DNA of 20,411 nucleotides from Methanobacteriota archaeon (GTDB lineage Archaea > Thermoplasmatota > Thermoplasmata > RBG-16-68-12), in NCBI GenBank assembly GCA_005878995.1, contig VBME01000016.1, positions 1 to 20,411 on the forward strand. The letters run 5' to 3'. The position numbers and the translations under genes are program-made. Below, piece after piece: positions 15,197-20,411 of this stretch. Position 1 is the stretch's first letter. Every line of letters begins with the position of its first letter. The notes under the pieces are model-generated. The model saw only the letters and a list, made by a program, of their open reading frames with translations. It had not been told where the DNA came from and searched no databases.

Positions 15197-16642
15197 TCAC
15201 GTCGCTCGGCGGGGCTCGGAAGGCCTTTTTCGGCGTCGGCGCGTGGCACCGCGGGCCGCTGCGTAGACAAGCGAGGCCTCGCCCGCGATGAATCGCTTCA
15301 TCCCCTCGATCGATGCATACTCGTTCGGAGCGTGCGCGCGGGATCCGTGGCCCAAGCCCGTCGCGACCCACGGGAGCTTCAGGTATTGATCGAACGCAAA
15401 CGCGGGCATCGTGCCGCCGCTTGACGGCCAAACCTCCGGCTCACGGCCGTTCGCCCGAATCGCATCGATGGCCACCCTCGCAATCCATGAGTCCGGATCC
15501 GTCTTCGCGGGGCCGTACGGGCCGTGGACGTCAATCCGGAGGTCGCCGAACCCGCGCTTCTTCAGGTGGGCGCGGAGTTTTCGAAGGGTCCCTTCGACGG
15601 TCATGTTCTTCACGAGGCGGATGTCCACCTTCGCATACGCTTCGTGGGGCAAGACCGTCTTCGTCCCTCCGTGGTCGATGTAACCCGCGTAGATGCCGCA
15701 CAGGTTCACGGTCGGATCGAAGAGGTACTTCAGGAGAAGCTGCTCTTTCGACAGTTCGTACTTGAATTTCGCGGTCCGCGCTTCCTTGAGCCACGCGGCC
15801 GGGTCGAACCTCGCCGCAAGCTCCTTCACCAACGCAATGTCCCGTTTCGTCGGAGGCACGATGTTGTCCCAGATGCCGTCGACCACGGGACGTTGATCGG
15901 CGTCGACGAGGGTCCAGAGGGCTTGCAAGAGCCGCCAGACGGGCGAGCCGATCCACACGGCCTCGGAGCTGTGGATCTCGCTCTCCATCGGGCCGCCCGC
16001 CTTCGGGTTTCCGCGCGACCAGATGGTCAGGTAGAGACAGCCTTTGACCCCCAGGTAGACCGTCGGCACCCCGCGCAGGTCTTCGGAGTAGTCGTCGGCG
16101 ATCGCGGCGTCCGCCTTCAGCGCCGGGCGGTGCGTCCGGATGTACTCGATGAAGTTCGCGCTGCTAATCTCTTCCTCTCCTTCCGCCAGAATTTTCAGGT
16201 TCACGGGCATCTCGTCGATGTCGCGGATCGTCTTCCACGTGAAGAGATGATTCGCGAGGGCCCCTTTCGAATTCGTCGAGCCCCGGGCAATCACCGCCTT
16301 CCCGACGTCGGGCACCTCGCGAATTTCAGCCGCGAACGGAGGGGCCGTCCACGCGTTCAGGTCCCCGACCGGTTGGACGTCGTACATTTCGTATTCGAGA
16401 AGGGTCACCGGCGCTCCGACGTCCAGCTGGCCGATGACGAGCGGATGGCCGCCCTTCTCGAAGGTCCGCGTTGTACATCCAAGCGCGGCCATCATCTCCC
16501 GGACCATCTCCGCGCACTCTCGAACCCCCTCGCCCGTCGCGCTGACGGAGGGTTGGCGCATGAGCCGGCGCGCCGACTCGAGGGCGTCCGGGAACCGCGC
16601 CTCGAGCGCGCGGGTGACTTCTGGGGGGACGAATCCCGCCAT
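15197..16642 (-). CDS. M20-family metallopeptidase-like protein with altered metal site
   Basis: A 481-residue protein with the two-domain M20 layout (ArgE/DapE/carnosinase-type hydrolases): LMRQPSVSATGEGV, LLEYEMYDVQPVGD, ARGSTNSKGALANH, LAEGEEEISS, an inserted dimerisation-type domain, and near the end GLGHGSRAHAPNEYASIEG. M20 enzymes normally read GHxDVQP and RGxxDxKG, in which His and Asp bind the metals. Here Met86 and Asn124 occupy those positions, while the acidic pair near 157-158 and the C-terminal His remain. It may bind one metal, use a variant site, or have lost activity. The last ~15 residues are Arg-rich. ATG 16642 lies about 28 nt after a TATA-like box, consistent with a leaderless message. 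It is divergent from the amidohydrolase gene. Confidence 0.8.
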   Translation of the reverse strand: MAGFVPPEVTRALEARFPDALESARRLMRQPSVSATGEGVRECAEMVREMMAALGCTTRTFEKGGHPLVIGQLDVGAPVTLLEYEMYDVQPVGDLNAWTAPPFAAEIREVPDVGKAVIARGSTNSKGALANHLFTWKTIRDIDEMPVNLKILAEGEEEISSANFIEYIRTHRPALKADAAIADDYSEDLRGVPTVYLGVKGCLYLTIWSRGNPKAGGPMESEIHSSEAVWIGSPVWRLLQALWTLVDADQRPVVDGIWDNIVPPTKRDIALVKELAARFDPAAWLKEARTAKFKYELSKEQLLLKYLFDPTVNLCGIYAGYIDHGGTKTVLPHEAYAKVDIRLVKNMTVEGTLRKLRAHLKKRGFGDLRIDVHGPYGPAKTDPDSWIARVAIDAIRANGREPEVWPSSGGTMPAFAFDQYLKLPWVATGLGHGSRAHAPNEYASIEGMKRFIAGEASLVYAAARGATRRRRKRPSEPRRAT

Positions 16643-16667
16643 CGGCCGCAGGCAACGGCGCGGCGCC

Positions 16668-16673
16668 CATAAG
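16668..16673 (-). promoter_or_regulatory. TATA-like box of the M20 gene (possibly bidirectional)
   Basis: CTTATG on the minus strand is centred about 28 nt before the M20 ATG. The surrounding bases are nearly symmetric (CCATAAGG on plus), so the same box might also serve the divergent amidohydrolase gene, whose transcript would then start near 16697. Confidence 0.4.
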
Positions 16674-16732
16674 GTTCTCGCTGTCGATGCGCCGCCGGCA
16701 CGTTCTTGGACCCCGCCGCGATTGCGAGCGGG

Positions 16733-17974
16733 ATGCAGCGGATCGAGGCGGACTTGTTAATCCCCGGCCGCGGCGAACCGGTCCGGAACGCCGCGGTTGT
16801 CCTCGATGGAGCCACGATTGCGTACGCGGGACCGATCGAGGGAGCGCCGAAAGGTTCGGGCGGGAACGTCGTGCGGGTCCCCGCGCTGATGCCGGGAATG
16901 TGGGACGTCCACGGACACTTCATGGGGATCCGGACTCTCAACGTCGAGGAGATCGGGCGCACGCCGCCCGCGGTCCTCGCGAGTCGCGCGACGAAGGACG
17001 CGGAGACGGCCCTGTCCGCGGGGTTCACGAGCATCCGCGAACTCTCCGGCTTCGGCGTCTACCTGAGCCGCGTGGTTGACGAGGGGAGCGTCCGCGGTCC
17101 CCACATCTACGGCGCAGGCGGAGCGCTCAGCCAGACCGGGGGCCATGGCGACCTCCATTCATTTCCTCTCGACTACGTTCATGAGTTGTCTCATCGCCTT
17201 GGCTTCTCGTACCTTTGCGACGGCGTGCCCGAATGTCTGAAAGGGGTGCGGATGCAGCTTCGGGCGGGAGCGAGGGTCATCAAAGTCCTCGCTTCCGGTG
17301 GCGTCGCGAGTGAGTTGGACCATCCGGTGCATGCCCAGTTCACGGCCGAGGAACTCGCGGCGATCGTCGCGGAGGCCGGGCGAGCGGATCGGGTCGTCGC
17401 GGCGCACTGCCACGGGAAGCCCGGAATCGTGGCGGCGCTCCGGGCGGGATGCCGGACGATCGAGCACGGCACGTTCCTCGACGAGGAGACCGCTGACTTG
17501 GCGCTTGAGCGGGACGCGATCCTGGTCCCCACGCGATTCATCATCGATCGGCTCGTGCGATATGGGAAGGAGTCGGGCATCGCGGACTACGCGTACCGGA
17601 AGGCCGTCGCGATCAATGAGCAACACCGGACGGCGCTGCGCCTCGCGGTCCGAAAAGGGGTTCGGATCGCGACGGGATCCGACATCTACACGTCGACGGG
17701 TGGACTCGCGGGTTGGGGACTCAACGGTCACGAAGTCGGGCACCTGGTGGAGGCGGGGATGACGCCGCTCCGCGCGATCGAAGCCGCGACGGCGAACGGT
17801 CCGCTGACGTTGGGCCCGCAAGCGCCGAAGTCGGGTCAACTCAAGGTCGGGTATGATGCGGACGTCCTCGGGCTCGCCGAGGACCCGCTCGGTCGGGTCG
17901 GAGTGCTCGCGGAACCTGAGAAGATTCGGAAGGTGTGGAAGTCCGGCGAGCTCGTGAAGAATTTGCCGATCTGA
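16733..17974 (+). CDS. metal-dependent amidohydrolase (imidazolonepropionase/Xaa-Pro dipeptidase-like, COG1228)
   Basis: A 413-residue amidohydrolase-superfamily TIM-barrel enzyme. The metal ligands are visible: H60 and H62 (VHGHF), K184 (IKVLASGGV, the likely carboxylated lysine), H225 (AAHCHGK), H245 (IEHGT) and D317 (TGSDIY). The N-terminal strand set (DLLIPGRGEP) and the C-terminal LKVGYDADVLGL are the small beta-sandwich of the family. Members hydrolyse cyclic amides or dipeptides such as Xaa-Pro. The substrate here is not known, though the divergent M20-like gene is compatible with peptide or amino-acid breakdown. ATG 16733 was preferred over the in-frame TTG 16706, because MQRIEADLLIPG is a normal family beginning. 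No clear SD is present at either. Confidence 0.85.
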   Translation: MQRIEADLLIPGRGEPVRNAAVVLDGATIAYAGPIEGAPKGSGGNVVRVPALMPGMWDVHGHFMGIRTLNVEEIGRTPPAVLASRATKDAETALSAGFTSIRELSGFGVYLSRVVDEGSVRGPHIYGAGGALSQTGGHGDLHSFPLDYVHELSHRLGFSYLCDGVPECLKGVRMQLRAGARVIKVLASGGVASELDHPVHAQFTAEELAAIVAEAGRADRVVAAHCHGKPGIVAALRAGCRTIEHGTFLDEETADLALERDAILVPTRFIIDRLVRYGKESGIADYAYRKAVAINEQHRTALRLAVRKGVRIATGSDIYTSTGGLAGWGLNGHEVGHLVEAGMTPLRAIEAATANGPLTLGPQAPKSGQLKVGYDADVLGLAEDPLGRVGVLAEPEKIRKVWKSGELVKNLPI

Positions 17975-17993
17975 TGACCCGTGCCTCGCGCCC

Positions 17994-18004
17994 AAAAACT
18001 ATTT
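17994..18004 (+). promoter_or_regulatory. AT-rich box A of tRNA-Phe
   Basis: AAAAACTATTT is centred about 33 nt upstream of the tRNA 5' end, which fits an archaeal TATA element with transcription starting a few nucleotides before the mature tRNA. Confidence 0.45.
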
Positions 18005-18031
18005 CTCCCGACGGGTGTTCGCACGCCTCGC

Positions 18032-18105
18032 GCCGCGGTAACTCAGTTTGGGAGAGTGCGAGACTGAAGATCTCGAAGTCGCCGGTTCGAGCCCGGCCCG
18101 CGGCA
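18032..18105 (+). tRNA. tRNA-Phe (GAA)
   Basis: A full 74-nt cloverleaf folds. Acceptor GCCGCGG (18032-18038) pairs with CCGCGGC (18098-18104); discriminator A 18105. D stem ACTC/GAGT. Anticodon stem CGAGA/TCTCG with loop CTGAAGA, giving anticodon GAA at 18066-18068. T stem GCCGG/CCGGC with loop TTCGAGC. There is no intron, and CCA is not encoded. Confidence 0.95.
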
Positions 18106-18118
18106 TGAACTCCCCGCG

Positions 18119-19075
18119 TTATCGGCCGGCCCTCCGCAAGACCGTGAGCGCCGTCGTGGTGATCCAGCGGCTCGGCCGTCCGGGGACTTCCAGTCCGAGC
18201 GGATAGAACGGCCCCCGGAACTGGTAATTTGGATCCTCGGAGTCCGGGTGGTGAGCGTCTAGGTTCCAGGTCCCGTCTCGGTTCCGCATCTTCTCGAGTC
18301 GGTCGAGCGCAGGGCGCATCCGGGGGTCGTTGCCAAACCCGAGCGACGTGAGGACGTCAAGGCCGACCAGGATGTCGTAGTAATAGTGGACGGGGTAGTG
18401 GAGGCGAAACCATGGCGCGTATGGTTTCTGCCCTTCCCGGAATAGGAGGCGATCCAGGTAGAACTTCGCGCCGCGTTCAATCGAGCGGAGGACTTCCGGG
18501 CTACGGGAGTCCAGGGGCAGCACCGCGAAGGCGGCGAGGGCTTCCCAGCAGTCCAGGGTCCCCGTCGCCGATCGGAAGCAGTGCCACCCGCCGTCCTTCT
18601 TCTGGTGACGGACGAGCCAATCGATCGCCGGCTTCAGATGCGGGTCCTTCGCGTAGCCGAATCGGAGGAGCATCCGCACCGCGTTTCCGGTAATGCACAC
18701 TTCGCTCCCGAGGCGGCCGAGTTCGCCGCTGGGCAGGAACCGACGGCGGACCAACAGGTCCATCCCCTTCGCGATTCCCGGGTGCTTCTTGGTGAGTCCC
18801 ATGTCGGAAAGGACGAGCAGCCTCCAGTTCGTTGCGACGTACTTCGGGCGGTATAGCTCGACTGCGGACGTGCCTGATGTCGACCAGTGTCCCTGAGGAT
18901 GCTGCTCGCGGAGGATCCTCGCGGCCCATCCTTTCCGTCCGATTTCCTTCTGCGCTCGGACGACCTCGGGATCGTCCCCGGGTCGGTCGAGGAGGTCGCG
19001 CAGCACGCGGAGACGGACGCTCGGATCCGCATCCTTGGCGAGGAGCCAGTTCCGGAGGCCGCGACGGATGGCCAT
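18119..19075 (-). CDS. squalene-cyclase/prenyltransferase-fold (alpha-alpha toroid) protein
   Basis: A 318-residue protein with repeated QW-like helical-repeat motifs: QGHWSTSGTSA, KDGGWHCFRSATGTLDCWEA and RDGTWNLDA. These are spaced as in the (alpha/alpha)6 barrels of squalene-hopene cyclases and protein prenyltransferase beta subunits. It is only half the size of a squalene-hopene cyclase, and the protonating DxDD motif is not seen, so it is not a standard triterpene cyclase. Its real substrate is unknown. The first ~50 residues are charged and helical. The start was set to ATG 19075, because a good TATA box (19099-19106) lies 27 nt upstream, making it leaderless. The longer in-frame start at 19138 lies upstream of that TATA box and would not be transcribed. 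Confidence 0.7.
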   Translation of the reverse strand: MAIRRGLRNWLLAKDADPSVRLRVLRDLLDRPGDDPEVVRAQKEIGRKGWAARILREQHPQGHWSTSGTSAVELYRPKYVATNWRLLVLSDMGLTKKHPGIAKGMDLLVRRRFLPSGELGRLGSEVCITGNAVRMLLRFGYAKDPHLKPAIDWLVRHQKKDGGWHCFRSATGTLDCWEALAAFAVLPLDSRSPEVLRSIERGAKFYLDRLLFREGQKPYAPWFRLHYPVHYYYDILVGLDVLTSLGFGNDPRMRPALDRLEKMRNRDGTWNLDAHHPDSEDPNYQFRGPFYPLGLEVPGRPSRWITTTALTVLRRAGR

Positions 19076-19098
19076 CGTCCGCCGGAACCCCTGCCCCG

Positions 19099-19106
19099 TA
19101 TTTATG
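19099..19106 (-). promoter_or_regulatory. TATA box of the cyclase-fold gene
   Basis: CATAAATA on the minus strand is centred 27 nt before the ATG at 19075, pointing to a leaderless transcript. Confidence 0.65.
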
Positions 19107-19146
19107 CCCGAAGTCGGCGATGGATTTTCGTGCCGCATTCGATAGA

Positions 19147-19154
19147 ATCTTATG
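19147..19154 (+). promoter_or_regulatory. TATA-like box of tRNA-Tyr
   Basis: ATCTTATG is centred about 27 nt upstream of the tRNA 5' end at 19178. Confidence 0.5.
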
Positions 19155-19177
19155 GCTCGACCCGTTTCGACGCCCGT

Positions 19178-19291
19178 CCCGCCTTAGCTCAGCCTGGTCA
19201 GAGCGGGTGACTGTAGAGTGCTCCCGTGCACACCGCGTGCGCGGTGCCCGCTGCCATCATCAGGCCGCCGGTTCAAATCCGGCAGGCGGGA
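19178..19291 (+). tRNA. tRNA-Tyr (GTA) with a 39-nt intron
   Basis: Acceptor CCCGCCT (19178-19184) pairs with AGGCGGG (19284-19290); discriminator A 19291. D stem GCTC/GAGC. Anticodon stem GGTGA (19206-19210) pairs with TCATC (19257-19261), with one G-U pair. Anticodon GTA is at 19213-19215. T stem GCCGG/CCGGC with loop TTCAAAT. The anticodon loop is interrupted after position 37 by an intron of about 39 nt (19217-19255), giving a 75-nt mature tRNA. This is the canonical archaeal intron position, removed by the tRNA splicing endonuclease. The C1-G72 start pair is typical of archaeal tRNA-Tyr. CCA is not encoded. Confidence 0.92.
19217..19255 (+). other. tRNA-Tyr intron
   Basis: The intron carries a GC-rich hairpin, CACCGC-GTGC-GCGGTG (19231-19246). 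A short helix between the anticodon GTAG (19213-19216) and CTGC (19251-19254) could form part of the bulge-helix-bulge recognised by the splicing endonuclease. The exact splice sites are inferred from the 37/38 rule. Confidence 0.75.
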
Positions 19292-19342
19292 CTCCTTTCG
19301 GTCTGCGAAGCTGATTCGTTTACCGTCCCGAGTTGTTCGGGC

Positions 19343-19912
19343 CTAGGCGGATGCCTGATCGATCTTGTCGCTCGCTTCGGTTTCCGCCGTGGCCGTTTCT
19401 TCGATGGCAGATTTTATCCATCCCTCGGCCAGTCGCAGGTACAAGAACACGGGCTCACCAAGGCGCGCAATGATTGTCCCCTTGTGCGTGAGCGTATAGT
19501 GGGCTTGGTCGGCCCGCTCGTACGGGGCCGCGGTCTGGACGAGGCCCGAGGCCTGAAGGATCCGGAGCTTCCTGCGGAGGAGCTCAGCCGAGGTCCCCCC
19601 CAGGGTCGCCTGGAGTTGCGCGAGATTGACAGACTTCTTGAGATAGACGACGGCGAGGATTTCCAAGAGCCCCTCCGCGAACACACGCCGCGCAATCGAC
19701 AAGTTCCGTCGCACGGCATCCTCCGTGTTCGGCTCTGGCGAGCCGCTCACCCGGAGATAGATGCCTCGAGAGAACCGGAAGCATGTCTCGGCGAGGACCG
19801 CGAAACGCTCCAGCAGGTCCCGGAACAAATGCTCATCGTCGGACGAGAGGCCCGTCCCGGGCCTCGCGATGAGACGAACCGGGGTCGTTTCGGTTGTGGC
19901 CCCCTGCTTCAT
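19343..19912 (-). CDS. winged-helix transcriptional regulator
   Basis: A 189-residue protein. Residues about 25-65 form a helical region. Residues about 75-155 look like a winged helix: GLLEILAVVYLKKSVNLAQL, then SAELLRRKLRILQASGLVQT, then AHYTLTHKGTIIARL as the wing. This order (helices, recognition helix, 'L-x-x-x-GLV', then Y-x-LT-x-KG) resembles HxlR/MarR/ArsR-type regulators, but I cannot name the family. A Thr/Glu/Ala-rich tail follows. ATG 19912 was chosen because GTATATG at 19934-19940 gives a TATA box about 25 nt upstream (leaderless). The in-frame GTG 20008 and ATG 19966 would place the promoter and the operator-like repeat inside the gene. Autoregulation through that repeat is plausible. 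Confidence 0.7.
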   Translation of the reverse strand: MKQGATTETTPVRLIARPGTGLSSDDEHLFRDLLERFAVLAETCFRFSRGIYLRVSGSPEPNTEDAVRRNLSIARRVFAEGLLEILAVVYLKKSVNLAQLQATLGGTSAELLRRKLRILQASGLVQTAAPYERADQAHYTLTHKGTIIARLGEPVFLYLRLAEGWIKSAIEETATAETEASDKIDQASA

Positions 19913-19933
19913 GGGGGCGACAATTTCGGAAGG

Positions 19934-19940
19934 GTATATG
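19934..19940 (-). promoter_or_regulatory. TATA box of the winged-helix regulator gene
   Basis: CATATAC on the minus strand is centred about 25 nt before ATG 19912, indicating a leaderless message. Confidence 0.55.
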
Positions 19941-19947
19941 GCGGTGA

Positions 19948-19965
19948 TGTACACACGTGTACACA
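19948..19965. promoter_or_regulatory. operator-like palindrome upstream of the regulator
   Basis: TGTACAC-AC-GTGTACA (19948-19963) is a perfect 7-bp inverted repeat with a 2-nt spacer. The same bases also form two direct TGTACACA units 10 bp apart, about one helical turn (19948-19955 and 19958-19965). The site sits just upstream of the TATA/BRE region of the winged-helix gene, the usual place for an autoregulatory or activator site. GTACACATA from its right edge recurs at 20188-20196. Confidence 0.5.
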
Positions 19966-19981
19966 TACGCAATTCACGTTT

Positions 19982-20007
19982 TGATAACGCCTGAGATTGT
20001 GTTATCA
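19982..20007. repeat. second inverted repeat, spaced 12 nt
   Basis: TGATAAC (19982-19988) and GTTATCA (20001-20007) form a 7-bp inverted repeat with a 12-nt spacer, about 70 nt upstream of the regulator start. It could be an additional protein-binding site. A repeat of this length is also expected by chance in a region of this size. Confidence 0.25.
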
Positions 20008-20008
20008 C

Positions 20009-20411
20009 AACTGGGTCGAGAGCGCGCAGGCCCGGGGCTGGTATCCGCGGCGAAGGTCGGGAGAAGCCGGTCCTCGGCCGGAACCTGATGCTTCAGATTT
20101 CGATCATGGTTGGTGCGCCCCCCGCCCCGAGGCGGGATGCAGTCCCTCGGTTTCTTGTGTCGCACTGCGTGCGATTCTGTGGCAGACGTACACATAGCCT
20201 ACATCCTCAACATCGCATTTTCTGCTCCGGAGGTGAGAGACAAGCGCGGTCTCGAGCTGGTCCGACGGGGCGCCGAACGGCCGAACCGACGTGTGCCACG
20301 GCGCCTCGACTCTTCGCGGGTCGTTTTCTAGTCCTGTTTTGCGACCGCGAACACATTACAACACAAATCAGCACAGGCGGGTGATATAGCCCGGGACCCA
20401 CTGTTCATTCG
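20009..20411. other. 403-nt stretch without a convincing gene
   Basis: Short ORFs exist on both strands (for example 20088-20384 and 20110-20331 on plus), but none has a recognisable domain or a good start context. Visible structure: a hairpin CCCGCC-CCGA-GGCGGG (20121-20136), a GTACACATA match to the operator (20188-20196), and an unused SD-like GGAGGTGAG near 20228. A TATA-like GTGATATAG about 20 nt before the window end may be the promoter of a gene beyond it. Confidence 0.4.

Noticed and set aside
19913..20008. GTG 20008 or ATG 19966 as the start of the winged-helix protein
   Set aside because: They would place the TATA box and the palindrome inside the coding region. ATG 19912 has the expected TATA distance. 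Not fully excluded.
20088..20384. 98-codon plus-strand ORF near the window end
   Set aside because: No domain, Arg/Cys-rich shadow-like composition, and overlapping ORFs in other frames.

Overview
The window looks like a stretch of a GC-rich archaeal chromosome, most probably Thermoplasmatota or a close relative (inferred). The support is: a DUF835-type protein, a KaiC/RAD55-like ATPase and several double-CxxC zinc-ribbon proteins, which are common in that group; archaellum/type IV pilus-type ATPase and membrane-core genes; TATA boxes about 27 nt upstream of leaderless start codons; and a tRNA-Tyr with an intron at the usual archaeal position. No mobile element, CRISPR array or rRNA was seen. 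All coordinates and motifs were read by eye; no database was searched.

Layout. 1-7.1 kb is a signalling or scaffold-like block. It holds the end of a DUF835 protein (+), a convergent zinc-ribbon/helical protein (-), and then on the + strand a KaiC-like ATPase, a 23-codon linking ORF, a coiled-coil protein with two zinc ribbons, and a 948-residue exported protein whose cytosolic tail carries three more zinc ribbons. 7.2-8.5 kb encodes an MFS transporter of the fosmidomycin-resistance type. 8.6-15.1 kb is a tight minus-strand operon, transcribed pilin-like protein > secretion ATPase A > FlaJ N-half/TadB-like > FlaJ C-half/TadC-like > secretion ATPase B. It is a type IV pilus-like machine with a split membrane platform and two complete paralogous ATPases. 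15.2-18.0 kb has a divergent pair of hydrolases: an M20-type protein with two unusual metal-ligand positions, and a COG1228-type amidohydrolase. 18.0-20.4 kb has tRNA-Phe, a squalene-cyclase-fold protein, an intron-containing tRNA-Tyr, a winged-helix regulator with an operator-like palindrome upstream, and about 400 nt without a convincing gene.

How the parts may work together (inference). The pilus operon and the large exported zinc-ribbon protein share a 9-12 nt motif just downstream of their TATA boxes, so they may be co-expressed as surface functions. The zinc-ribbon, KaiC-like and DUF835 proteins may form a cytosolic assembly next to the membrane. Isolated genes tend to be leaderless, while operon-internal genes carry clear Shine-Dalgarno (SD) sequences; this contrast was used to choose several starts.
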